Shown: positions 40,374 through 49,289 of the stretch, one piece after another | How the letters are laid out: each line of letters opens with the position of its first letter | Position numbering within the stretch: the stretch's first letter is position 1 | Assembly (NCBI RefSeq): GCF_040629175.1 | Contig: NZ_JBEXUX010000028.1 | Coordinates: 59,197-123,196, forward strand | Length of the DNA: 64,000 nt | Source of the DNA: Embleya sp040629175 | GTDB lineage: Bacteria; Actinomycetota; Actinomycetes; Streptomycetales; Streptomycetaceae | Direction: 5' to 3' | The notes under the pieces: generated by a model | Told to the model about the DNA's origin: nothing | What the model saw: the letters and a program-made list of their open reading frames with translations, nothing else | The model's database searches: none | Translations under genes and position numbers: made by a program

Positions 40374-42587
40374 TCAGGCGGTCGGGATCCAGGCCACCTG
40401 ACGCACGTCGGCGAGCCGGTCCACCGAGATGCCCGCCGCCGAGACGGTCCACAGGTCGGTCCCGATCACCAGCGAGCGCTGGATGTTCGCGCCCGGGTGG
40501 GTGACCCGACCCACCTCGACGATCGAAGAGCCCCGGATCCGCAACACCAGTGCGTACGCGCCGGCGCTCGGGTACTTCTCACCCGGGGCGATCTGCGGCT
40601 GCGCCGCGCGGTAGGAGTCGTTCACCGGCACCACCACGGTGCCGTCCTTGGCCCAGTACAGGAACGCGTGCGCGTTCTGCTCGGCCTGCGAGTTCGCGCC
40701 CGGCAGCGCGTACTGCGCGATCCGGGTCGGATCGGCCAGGGTGCTCACGTCGAACAACGACACCTGGGTGCCCAGACGCCGGCCGCCGTCGGTGGCGTCC
40801 TGGCCGACGCCGATCAGCCGGCCGTCGGCGATCGGGTGCAGGTAGGCCGAGTAGCCGTTGATCTTGAGCTCGCCGACCGTCCTGGGGTTGCGCGGGTCGC
40901 CCAGGTCGAGCGTGTACAGCGGGTCGGTCTGCCGGAAGGTCACCACGTAGGCGAGCGGGCCGACGAAGCGCACGGCCATGATGCGTTCGGTCCGGCCCAG
41001 GCCGCCCACCCGGCCGATCGGGGTCAGCCGGTCGCCGCTGCGGGCCAGCACGGTGACCACCGACTCGGTGCCGGTGCGCGGTGCGATCGGCGGCGACACG
41101 TCCCGCGGCGGGCCGGGGGTGGCCTCGGTGGGATCGCTCGGGGCGATCGCGCCGCGCGGCGCGGTGTCCGGGACGGCCTGTCCCGACGCGGCGCTGCCCG
41201 GGGCGCTGCCGCGGGTCGTCTCGTTGCGGGGGAGGCCGCCGGGCACGGTCCCGGGAATCGTCGGGTCGCCGGGCTGGAGCGTGGTGGCCACGCGCAGGTT
41301 GCCCGCGTGCTCGGACATCGCGTACTCGTTGACCATCGCCCCCGAGACCGCGCCGGTGCCGACCAGCTTCGGCGTGCCCTTGCCGGAGATGTCGAGCTGG
41401 TTGATCGTGGTCGTCGTGTTCGGTGGTCCGCCGCCGATCACCTTCGCGTCCTTGGACACGGTGCGCCGCATGACGGTGGTCGCCAGGTAGAGGTTGGACT
41501 CCGAGGCGTACACGTTGTCCACGTCGGCGGCGACCGTCACCGGATCGCCCTTGTCCAGGTCGCGGGTCAGGTCGAAGGACAACACGCTCAGCGTCGCGGT
41601 GCCGGTGTGCCCGGGTTCGCCGGGCTTGGCCTGCGGCCGGCTGACCCGGTCGCAGCCGACCAGATTGCCGGAATCGGTCCGGCCGTTCGCGGCCAGGGTG
41701 AACTGCGGCAGCCAGTCCGCGGCGGTCGAGCGCTGGACCAGGTCCTTGGCCTTGCCCGGTGACGTGGCCGAGGACAGGGACAGGCGAGGCCGCGAGCGCA
41801 CCACGATCCGCGCGGTACTGCCGATCTGCCGCCCGTCCGTGTAGCTGCCGTCCACCGACAGGTCGCCGATCACCCGGGGCGCGGCGGTCAGATCCACCAG
41901 TACGAAGCGGGCCCGGCTGTCCGGGAGCAGACGTGAGGAACCGCCCGGATCGACCGGGATCGGCGCCATCTTGCCCGAACCCCCCTTGCTCTTGGGCAGG
42001 TTCGAGGAGCCGTCCAGGATCAGCAGGGCCCGATCGCCGAACAGCAGCAGATCGCTCGCCCGCGCGCCCGGCACCTCCAGCGTGCCGGAGACCCGGTGGG
42101 TCGCGGCGTCCACCACGCTCAGCCGGCCGTCGGCCACGGTCAGCACCCGACGCCCGTCGGTCTTGACCAGGTCGGGCTCGTCGACGCCCCGCTCCTGGGT
42201 GTTGGTGGTCGAGTGCTCCGGCGCGGTGGGCGCCGCCTTGTCCTCGGCCAGCCCCGGAGGGGCCGCCGCCCTGGGTGCGGCGGCCGGTGCCTCGCCGGCG
42301 TCCGCCATCGCCCCGGGCGGAATCCCGTCGGACTTCGTGGTGTCGGGGGACTTCCGGTCGGCCAGGGTGCGCAGCGCCGCCGCCCGGAAGTCGTCGACCA
42401 GTGCGCCGCACGAGTCGAACGCGGTGAGCCGCATCGTCTCGTCGGACGCGGCGGCCGTGCGGACCGGATCCGGCTTCGAGTCGCCGCCGGAGGAGGTGCA
42501 ACCGCTGACGACGAGTCCCGCCGTCAGCACGAATATCGGCAGGGCCGCGGCCCCGCGCGTGGAACGGTCGTGGATTCGCATGGCCAT
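40374..42587 (-). CDS. Beta-propeller domain lipoprotein (DUF/PF09826-like)
   Basis: A 737-residue secreted lipoprotein. The signal peptide ends in the lipobox VSGC, followed by a Ala/Pro-rich linker. The large domain begins at EHSTTNTQERGVDEPDLVKTDG, the signature of the family annotated as secreted beta-propeller C-terminal domain proteins, and continues with repeated blade-like strands such as SVVDAATHRVSGTLEVPG and LYTLDLGDPRNPRTVGELKI. A Pro/Thr-rich insert lies mid-protein. Function unknown. ATG 42587 is chosen; GTG 42599 and ATG 42581 are alternatives. It diverges from glgX. Confidence 0.8.
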   Translation of the reverse strand: MAMRIHDRSTRGAAALPIFVLTAGLVVSGCTSSGGDSKPDPVRTAAASDETMRLTAFDSCGALVDDFRAAALRTLADRKSPDTTKSDGIPPGAMADAGEAPAAAPRAAAPPGLAEDKAAPTAPEHSTTNTQERGVDEPDLVKTDGRRVLTVADGRLSVVDAATHRVSGTLEVPGARASDLLLFGDRALLILDGSSNLPKSKGGSGKMAPIPVDPGGSSRLLPDSRARFVLVDLTAAPRVIGDLSVDGSYTDGRQIGSTARIVVRSRPRLSLSSATSPGKAKDLVQRSTAADWLPQFTLAANGRTDSGNLVGCDRVSRPQAKPGEPGHTGTATLSVLSFDLTRDLDKGDPVTVAADVDNVYASESNLYLATTVMRRTVSKDAKVIGGGPPNTTTTINQLDISGKGTPKLVGTGAVSGAMVNEYAMSEHAGNLRVATTLQPGDPTIPGTVPGGLPRNETTRGSAPGSAASGQAVPDTAPRGAIAPSDPTEATPGPPRDVSPPIAPRTGTESVVTVLARSGDRLTPIGRVGGLGRTERIMAVRFVGPLAYVVTFRQTDPLYTLDLGDPRNPRTVGELKINGYSAYLHPIADGRLIGVGQDATDGGRRLGTQVSLFDVSTLADPTRIAQYALPGANSQAEQNAHAFLYWAKDGTVVVPVNDSYRAAQPQIAPGEKYPSAGAYALVLRIRGSSIVEVGRVTHPGANIQRSLVIGTDLWTVSAAGISVDRLADVRQVAWIPTA

Positions 42588-42675
42588 CCGACGCAGCACA
42601 CTCCGGCACGGTTCCCGGACCCGGAACGGGGCAGGTTTGCCCTCGGCCGATCGCGGTCGTGAAGGGGGAACCTCG

Positions 42676-44784
42676 ATGAAACCGTGGCCCGGACACCCGT
42701 TTCCGCTGGGTGCCTCCTACGACGGAACGGGCGTCAACTTCGCCCTGTACAGCGACGTCGCCGACGCCGTCGACCTGTGCCTGATCGACGACGACCGCGC
42801 CGAGGAACGGGTGCCGCTACGCGAGGTGGACGGCGGCATCTGGCACGGCTACCTGCCCGGACTGCAACCCGGGCGGCGCTACGGCTACCGCGTGCACGGC
42901 CCGTGGGACCCCGGCCGGGGTCTGCGCTGCAATGCGAACAAGCTGCTCCTGGACCCGTACGGCAAAGCCTTCGACGGCGATATCCGCTGGGGCCAACCGG
43001 TGTTCGGGTACACCTTCGGCGACCCGGAGCGGATGGACGAGAGCGACTCGGCGCCGCACACCACGACTTCGGTGGTGGTCAACCCGTACTTCGACTGGGG
43101 CGACGACCACCGGCCCGGGCACGAGTACCACGACACGGTGATCTACGAGGCGCACGTGCGCGGGTCGACGATGCGCCATCCGGACATCCCGGCGGAGATC
43201 CGCGGTACCTACGCGGGCCTGGCCCACCCGGCGATGATCGATCACTTCCGCTCGCTGGGGGTCACCGCGGTCGAGCTGATGCCGGTGCACCAGTTCGTCG
43301 ACGACGGCCACCTGGTCGCCCGGGGGTTGGCCAACCACTGGGGCTACAACACGATCGGCTTCTTCGCGCCGCACGCCGCCTACTCCTCGACCGGCTCGCT
43401 GGGGCAGCAGGTGCAGGAGTTCCGCTACCTGGTGAAGTGCCTGCACCAGGCCGGTATCGAGGTGATCCTGGACGTGGTCTACAACCACACCGCGGAGGGC
43501 AACCACCTGGGTCCGACGCTTTCCCTGCGCGGAATCGACAACGGCGCCTACTACCGGCTCTCCGAACAGGATCCGCGCCACTACTGGGACACCACCGGCA
43601 CCGGCAACTCGCTGCGCATGTCGCACCCGCACGTGCTCCAGATGATCATGGACTCGCTGCGCTACTGGGTCACCGAGATGCACGTCGACGGCTTCCGCTT
43701 CGACCTCGCGGCGGCGCTGGCCCGGCAGTTCTACGAGGTGGACAAGCTCTCCGCGTTCTTCGACCTGGTCCAGCAGGACCCGGTGGTCAGCCGGGTCAAG
43801 CTGATCGCCGAGCCGTGGGACGTCGGCGACCAGGGCTACCAGGTGGGCAACTTCCCGCCGCTGTGGACGGAGTGGAACGGCCGGTACCGGGACACCGTGC
43901 GCGACCTGTGGCGCGGTGTGCCGGGCGTGCTCCCGGACTTCGCCGCCCGGCTCACCGGATCCGGCGACATGTATCGCCACGACGGCCGGCGGCCGACCGC
44001 GTCGGTCAACTTCGTCACCGCGCACGACGGCTTCACGCTGCACGACCTGGTCTCCTACGAGCACAAGCACAACGAGGCCAACGGTGAGGACGGCCGGGAC
44101 GGGGAGGAGCACAACCGGTCCTGGAACTGCGGCGTGGAGGGCGAGAGCACCGACATCGAGATCCTCGCGCTGCGCGAGAAGACCAAGCGCAATCTGGTCG
44201 CGACGCTGCTGTTGTCCCAGGGGGTGCCGATGTTGCTGTACGGGGACGAGATCGCCCGCACCCAGCGCGGCAACAACAACGCGTACTGCCAGGACAACGA
44301 GGTCTCCTGGGTCGACTGGGAACGCGGCCGGGAGCACTGGGTGTTCCTGGAATGGGTGCAACTGTTGATCCGGCTGCGCCGCGAGCATCCGGTGTTTCGC
44401 CGCCGGCGCTTCCCGCGCGGGGCGTCGGTGGACGAGGTCAGGCCGGCCGACATCGTGTGGTTCGGGCCCGGCGGGCGGCCGATGACCGAGGCGGACTGGC
44501 AGGCCGGATTCAACAAGGCGATCTCGGTCTTCTTCGACGGCGACGCGATCGGCGAACCCGGCCCGCGCGGCGAACCGATCCGGGACGATTCGTTCTTCCT
44601 GCTGATCAACGCGCACGAGGGGGACCTGGACTTCACCCTGCCGCCCGCCGAGTACGGCGCGGCGTGGGCAACGGTGCTGGACAGCGCGATGGTGCTGCTC
44701 GATCGGGACCGACCCGCGGCCAAGGCGGGCACTTCCGTACTCCTGGAGGCGCACTCGTTGCGGCTGCTGCGCCGGCTGTTCTGA
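42676..44784 (+). CDS. glgX: Glycogen debranching enzyme GlgX (isoamylase type)
   Basis: A 702-residue GH13 enzyme that cleaves alpha-1,6 branches of glycogen. It starts with a CBM48-like domain (PWPGHPFPLGASYDGTGVNFALYS), then the GH13 barrel: VILDVVYNHTAEG (region I), DGFRFDLAAAL with the nucleophile Asp (II), LIAEPWDVG with the acid/base Glu (III) and FVTAHDGFTLHDLVSY (IV), then LYGDEIARTQRGNNNAYCQDN, characteristic of GlgX. ATG 42676 follows AAGGGGG. Glycogen/trehalose partner genes are absent in the window. Confidence 0.95.
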   Translation: MKPWPGHPFPLGASYDGTGVNFALYSDVADAVDLCLIDDDRAEERVPLREVDGGIWHGYLPGLQPGRRYGYRVHGPWDPGRGLRCNANKLLLDPYGKAFDGDIRWGQPVFGYTFGDPERMDESDSAPHTTTSVVVNPYFDWGDDHRPGHEYHDTVIYEAHVRGSTMRHPDIPAEIRGTYAGLAHPAMIDHFRSLGVTAVELMPVHQFVDDGHLVARGLANHWGYNTIGFFAPHAAYSSTGSLGQQVQEFRYLVKCLHQAGIEVILDVVYNHTAEGNHLGPTLSLRGIDNGAYYRLSEQDPRHYWDTTGTGNSLRMSHPHVLQMIMDSLRYWVTEMHVDGFRFDLAAALARQFYEVDKLSAFFDLVQQDPVVSRVKLIAEPWDVGDQGYQVGNFPPLWTEWNGRYRDTVRDLWRGVPGVLPDFAARLTGSGDMYRHDGRRPTASVNFVTAHDGFTLHDLVSYEHKHNEANGEDGRDGEEHNRSWNCGVEGESTDIEILALREKTKRNLVATLLLSQGVPMLLYGDEIARTQRGNNNAYCQDNEVSWVDWERGREHWVFLEWVQLLIRLRREHPVFRRRRFPRGASVDEVRPADIVWFGPGGRPMTEADWQAGFNKAISVFFDGDAIGEPGPRGEPIRDDSFFLLINAHEGDLDFTLPPAEYGAAWATVLDSAMVLLDRDRPAAKAGTSVLLEAHSLRLLRRLF

Positions 44785-44959
44785 GGCTCCGCCCGGTGTC
44801 GGAGCGGCCGTCGACCACGAGTGCCGTTGTTCCGGGGCGGGGCACACTCATCCCTGCGGCGGTTGTCTAGGGGTTGGGCCAAGGGTTATCCCTGATGGAC
44901 CACGGTGCCTCGACGGCGCATGCTGTACGAAGCCGTGTGCACAGCGAGAGGAGCCGCGC

Positions 44960-45604
44960 ATGCACCCGAACTCCGGTCCTCATCCACCCCATTGGTACGG
45001 TATGCCCGCGCATATGCGGGTCGGCGACGCGGATCGCGAACGTACGATCGAACACCTGAAGTTTGCCTACGGCGAAGGCAGGTTGAACGCCGACGAGTTC
45101 GAGGAGCGGGTGGCCGCGGCGCTGGCCGGGCGCACCCGGGCGGACCTGGAGGCGCTGCTCGACGATCTGCTGATGCCGATGACGGGGCCGCCGCCGATGC
45201 CGATGCACCGCGTGATGCCCGGACCACCGATGCCGCCGCCGTGGTGGTTGGATCGGCCCGTCGCGAAGTACGAGCGGCTGCGTCCGGGGCGGGAGCGGGG
45301 CTGGGGCGCGGCGGCGCACTGGAGCGGTTTCTGTGCGCCCGTGATCGGTCCGTACGTGATCCGCAAGACGGCGGGCGCCGACTCGGAGTTCGTCCGGGAC
45401 AACGCCAAGGCGGCGCTGAACTTCCAGCTCACCTGCCTGCTCTCGTTCGTGCTGGCGCCGATCCTGGGCCTGCTCGGCGACTTCGGCGGCCTGCTGATCG
45501 GCCTGATGTTCTCGTCGATCGCGGTCTGCGCCATCCTCGGCGGGGCCCGGGCGGCCGGCGGCGACGTGATGCGCTACCCGATCAGCCTGCGTCCGATCAA
45601 ATGA
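44960..45604 (+). CDS. DUF1707 - DUF4870 membrane protein
   Basis: A 214-residue protein. The N-terminal ~60 residues are a DUF1707 domain (MRVGDADRERTIEHLKFAYG, EGRLNADEFEERVAAALAGRT), common in actinobacterial small regulators/membrane proteins. A Met/Pro-rich linker follows, then a DUF4870-like C-terminus (HWSGFCAPVIGPYVI, FVRDNAKAALNFQLT, two to three hydrophobic helices). Molecular role unknown. ATG 44960 follows GAGAGGAG. Confidence 0.82.
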   Translation: MHPNSGPHPPHWYGMPAHMRVGDADRERTIEHLKFAYGEGRLNADEFEERVAAALAGRTRADLEALLDDLLMPMTGPPPMPMHRVMPGPPMPPPWWLDRPVAKYERLRPGRERGWGAAAHWSGFCAPVIGPYVIRKTAGADSEFVRDNAKAALNFQLTCLLSFVLAPILGLLGDFGGLLIGLMFSSIAVCAILGGARAAGGDVMRYPISLRPIK

Positions 45605-45637
45605 GTCGGTCCCCGGCGGGGGGCTCGGCGAGGGCCC

Positions 45638-46213
45638 TTACGCCCCGGCCGGGTTGGCGCGACGGGTGGGGCGACTGCTGCGGCTGAGTCGGCTCGGGCG
45701 GGTCCAGAGCAGGAGTTCGCCGCCGGGCGGGGAGACCACTCCGCCGTGCGCCGGGTCACCCGCGAACCAGACGTCGCCGCCGTCGCACTTGTGCAGGTGC
45801 CACCAGCGGTGCGACATGGACACCACGGTCAGTGCGTACTGCGTGCCGTCGCCGGCGCGGTGGCCGATCACCAGCGGCGGTCCCCACGCCCCGTCGCCGT
45901 CGGCCGGATCGCGGAAGCGGCACGAGCAGGTCACCCACGGATGGCGGGCCAGCGTGCGGCGCATCCGGCGGCCCAGGACCAGCGCGCCGATCCCGATCAC
46001 CAGGGCCACCAGGCCGACCACGAGGGGGACCGTGCCCCAGCCGCCCCAGGCGGCGTCGCCGCCGTCCTCGGCCGTGGACAAAATCGCGAACCAGGTCCCC
46101 GTGCAGGCCAGACCGATCACCGTGGTCACGGCGGCGCGCAGCCGATACACCCGCAATGCCCGAGCCGTCGCGTGCAAGGAGAGAGCCACGTCCTCCCGCT
46201 GCTCGCTACCCAT
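45638..46213 (-). CDS. Two-helix membrane protein of unknown function
   Basis: A 191-residue protein: a cytosolic N-terminus, two hydrophobic helices (AAVTTVIGLACTGTWFAIL and TVPLVVGLVALVIGIGALVL), then RRMRR and a soluble domain containing TCSCRF, VIGHRAGDGTQYALTVVSMSH and DVWFAGDPAHGGVVSPPGGELLLW. The last motif occurs in many Streptomyces membrane proteins that I cannot assign. ATG 46213. Confidence 0.7.
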   Translation of the reverse strand: MGSEQREDVALSLHATARALRVYRLRAAVTTVIGLACTGTWFAILSTAEDGGDAAWGGWGTVPLVVGLVALVIGIGALVLGRRMRRTLARHPWVTCSCRFRDPADGDGAWGPPLVIGHRAGDGTQYALTVVSMSHRWWHLHKCDGGDVWFAGDPAHGGVVSPPGGELLLWTRPSRLSRSSRPTRRANPAGA

Positions 46214-46353
46214 GGCAGCACCCTAAGCAGGCGCGGGCGGCAATGGTGAACCGGTGCGTGTCGGGCGTGCCCACCACGGGTGCGCACCGCGCCGCCGGCG
46301 CACCGGGGCCGATACCCGTTGGGGGTAATGGCCGCGGTGCGCGCGACGAGTGC

Positions 46354-48138
46354 TCAGTAGGTCAGGCCGTGCCCGAACCCGAACACCGGGTCGGTGCCGT
46401 CCTGCGGCACGTCCGAGCGCTGGGCGCGCACGTCGGCCATCGAGCGCGGCAGCTCGAACGGCAACCTGCCCTCGGGCCGCACCCGACCGAACAGCGCGTC
46501 CAGCAACGGCGCGTCGGCGCAGCCGTAGTTCGCCACGAGCGCGGCCGACCCGGCGGCGATCTCCGGGATCACCGCCGGGCGTTCCAGGTAGATGTCCACC
46601 ACGGTGGGCACCGTCGCGCACAGGTCCAGGATCGGGGTCAGCTCGGCCTCGGGGAACTCCAGCGAACCCGCGTGGAAGAACTGCTCGAAGGCGCCCTCAC
46701 GAGGCTCGAACGGGGTCTTGATCCGCACGATCGCGACGTCCGCCTCCTCGGGAGTGGCCACCACCGTGCCGTATCGGGCGGCCACCTCGGGGTCGATGCC
46801 CCGGACGTGGACGCGCGTGCCCTTGCCCAGCGGCAGCACCGACTCGTTCTTGAGCACCGTGACCGACCTGCTCTGCGCGCGCAGCCCGGCTGCGATGCCG
46901 GCGTCCGTGCCGACCAGCTCGACGGCGGCGGCCGGGTCCACGAACGGGTGGTCGAACAGACCCAGGACGAACTTCTCCCGGAGCAGACGCCGGACCGACA
47001 GGTCCAACCGCTCCTCGGTGAGCCGACCCGCCCGCACCAGCGCGACGACCTGCTCGGGGATGTGCTCGCCGCCGAACTGGTCGCAGCCCGCCTCGATCAC
47101 CCGCGACACCCGATCCGGCACGGACAGGTCCTCGACCCCCCAGGCCCGCGCGGGCATGGGCCGGCCCATGATGTTCGCGTCGGAGATCAGGCCCCAGTCG
47201 GTGCACACGATGCCGTCGAAGCCCAACCGTTCGCGCAACAGGCCGGTGATGACGCCCTTGTTGAAGCCGAACGCGACGGCCTCGTGCTCGGTGTCGATCG
47301 GCATGCCGTAGTAGGGCATCATCTGCGAGGTCCCGGCCGCGAGCGCCTTCTTGAACGGCTCCAGGTGGTAGTCGAAGTTGTCGCCGGGATAGACCTGCTC
47401 GCGTCCGTACGCGAAGTGCGGGTCCTCGCCGTCGAGCTGCGGGCCGCCACCGGGGAAGTGCTTGGTCATGCAGGCCACCGACTCGGTGTTCAGCGTCTCG
47501 CCCTGCGCGCCGCGGATGTAGGCGGCCACCAGCTTGCCGGTCAGCTCGGCGTCCTCGCCGAAGGTGCCGCTGATCCGCGACCAGCGCGGTTCGGTGGCGA
47601 GGTCGATCTGCGGGTGCAGCGCGAGCCGGATGCCGACCGCGAGGTATTCACGGCGCATCAGGTCGGCGAACTCGCGGACCGACTCCTCGTCGCCGATCGC
47701 GGCCAAGCCGAGCGTCTCGGGATATTGCGAGAAGCCCTCGGCGTACGCGGCGGTGCCGGGGTTGTCGGTGAAGTGGTGCCGGGGGTCGGTGGAGAGCGTG
47801 ATCGGGATGCCCAGCCGGGTCTCCAGCGCCAGCTCCTGGATCCGGTTGTGCCACTGCGCGATGTGCTCGGGCCGACCGCCGCCGACCAGGTTGAAGTGGT
47901 TCATCCCTTTTTCGGCGATCATCTCCCGCACGGTGAAGTCGAACGGCAACAAATCCTTGTCGTCCGGCAGCGTGCCCTCGGGGCCCATGACCGCGATGGT
48001 CTGGAACATCAGACCGGCCTTCTCCTCGACCGTCATCCGGCCGAGCAGGTCCGCGACCCGTTCCTCGATCGACAACGATGCGTCCTCGTAGGGGCAGGTC
48101 GCGGCGCGGAACCGGCTGCGCGCGGTGATCTCGGTCAT
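46354..48138 (-). CDS. Glycoside hydrolase family 3 protein (beta-glucosidase/xylosidase-like)
   Basis: A 594-residue cytoplasmic GH3 enzyme (no signal peptide). It shows RVADLLGRMTVEEKAGLMFQT at the N-terminus, TKHFPGGGPQLDGEDPH in the substrate-binding region and the nucleophile motif DGIVCTDWGLISD. The second alpha/beta domain (LLREKFVLGLFDHPFVDP, SVTVLKNESVLPLG) carries the likely acid/base. The fibronectin-III C-terminus of longer homologues is missing; the protein ends DPVFGFGHGLTY. The start is ATG 48138 with ACGGAGGAT upstream; a palindromic operator lies 13 nt before it. Confidence 0.9.
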   Translation of the reverse strand: MTEITARSRFRAATCPYEDASLSIEERVADLLGRMTVEEKAGLMFQTIAVMGPEGTLPDDKDLLPFDFTVREMIAEKGMNHFNLVGGGRPEHIAQWHNRIQELALETRLGIPITLSTDPRHHFTDNPGTAAYAEGFSQYPETLGLAAIGDEESVREFADLMRREYLAVGIRLALHPQIDLATEPRWSRISGTFGEDAELTGKLVAAYIRGAQGETLNTESVACMTKHFPGGGPQLDGEDPHFAYGREQVYPGDNFDYHLEPFKKALAAGTSQMMPYYGMPIDTEHEAVAFGFNKGVITGLLRERLGFDGIVCTDWGLISDANIMGRPMPARAWGVEDLSVPDRVSRVIEAGCDQFGGEHIPEQVVALVRAGRLTEERLDLSVRRLLREKFVLGLFDHPFVDPAAAVELVGTDAGIAAGLRAQSRSVTVLKNESVLPLGKGTRVHVRGIDPEVAARYGTVVATPEEADVAIVRIKTPFEPREGAFEQFFHAGSLEFPEAELTPILDLCATVPTVVDIYLERPAVIPEIAAGSAALVANYGCADAPLLDALFGRVRPEGRLPFELPRSMADVRAQRSDVPQDGTDPVFGFGHGLTY

Positions 48139-48150
48139 GGATCCTCCGTA

Positions 48151-48174
48151 AAAACCTAGTGGTCAGTAGGTTTT
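48151..48174. promoter_or_regulatory. Palindromic operator upstream of the GH3 gene
   Basis: AAAACCTA (48151-48158), 8-nt spacer, TAGGTTTT (48167-48174). A perfect 8-bp-arm inverted repeat of TetR-operator size, placed to block transcription or the leader of the GH3 gene. No regulator is adjacent. Confidence 0.6.
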
Positions 48175-48423
48175 CTAACACGAGGCGACCCTTCGGCGCC
48201 GGCGCGATCGGCGTGCGACTTCGAAGTCGTTTGTTCACCTCGTGGTCGTTCCGCCGCCGGCCGGCCCGCACGGGGGAGCGCGAACGCTCCGTACAATGGG
48301 CCGAATGCGCGCCGGGGGCACGGCGTGGTCGCGGGCGTGTCGCCGTGACGGCGTGGCCGACGATGCGAAGCGGATCACCCACCTATGGGGTCCGGCCCAT
48401 CGGCGCATCGGGCGCATACACAC

Positions 48424-49209
48424 ATGGGTACGAGGGGCGGACGCAGGTTGGACACCGTGCGGGGCTTGCTCGACTCGCTGCGGGATTTCCTCGACCACGG
48501 CGCGTGGACGCACTGGCCGCTCCCGGTCTCGGTGGCGATCTTCACCGTGGTCTGCGCGCTGAGCGTGGCCGCGCTCGTCCCCAAGTCGTTGTTCGCGCCG
48601 ATCGCGGGTGCACTGTTCGGCGCGATCGGCGGCACGGTGGTGACCCTGGTCGGAGCCACCCTGGGCGCGCTGATCAGCCTCTACCTGGGCCGCCGGCTGG
48701 GCCGGGAGCGGATCGGCGGCTGGCTGCACAAGCGTGAGGCGCTGGCCGTGCTCGATCGCCGACTCTCCCGAGACGGCCTGGTGCCGATCACGATCCTGCG
48801 GATGATCCCGGTGATCCCCTCCTCGGTGGTCAGCTACGGCGCGGCGGCGACCAGGATCCGCACCGGCCACTTCCTGCTCGGCACCGCGCTGGGCATGTTG
48901 CCGATGACGATGGTCCAGTGCGCGGCGGGAGCCTCGGTACGCAGCGGCCTGTCCACGCCGGTCGTGGTCAGCGTGTTCGTCGGCTGCGTCGCGCTCGCAC
49001 TGGGCATGGTCGCGGTGCGCCGGCGCGGCGAGCCGGCGGATTCGGCGCCGGGCGAGTCGGCGGCGCCGGTGCCCGCACAGGGGTCGGAGACGCCCCGGCC
49101 GTCGGTCGCGCCACAGGCCGCGCCCGCCCCGAAGTCGTCCGCCGCACCGCGCTCGCCCGTCGCCCCGCAGGTGTCGGACGCCCCGCGGGCCCGGGACACG
49201 GGCGAATAG
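48424..49209 (+). CDS. TVP38/TMEM64 (DedA-like) membrane protein
   Basis: A 261-residue membrane protein of the SNARE-associated/VTT type. The family core is visible: ALVPKSLFAPIAGALFGAIGG, TLGALISLYLGRRLGRERI, and LRMIPVIPSSVVSYGAAATRI with the functionally important Arg and Pro. About five helices span residues 30-200; the last ~60 residues are a Pro/Ala/Ser-rich disordered tail. DedA-like proteins are linked to lipid flipping and proton homeostasis. ATG 48424 is the likely start though no strong RBS is visible. Confidence 0.82.
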   Translation: MGTRGGRRLDTVRGLLDSLRDFLDHGAWTHWPLPVSVAIFTVVCALSVAALVPKSLFAPIAGALFGAIGGTVVTLVGATLGALISLYLGRRLGRERIGGWLHKREALAVLDRRLSRDGLVPITILRMIPVIPSSVVSYGAAATRIRTGHFLLGTALGMLPMTMVQCAAGASVRSGLSTPVVVSVFVGCVALALGMVAVRRRGEPADSAPGESAAPVPAQGSETPRPSVAPQAAPAPKSSAAPRSPVAPQVSDAPRARDTGE

Positions 49210-49289
49210 ACCACCGGCCGCCCGCAGGTCAAGGCCGCCGGCACCCGGCGGGTCCGACGGGAGTTCGAGGACCCGCCTAATCTGGACGC

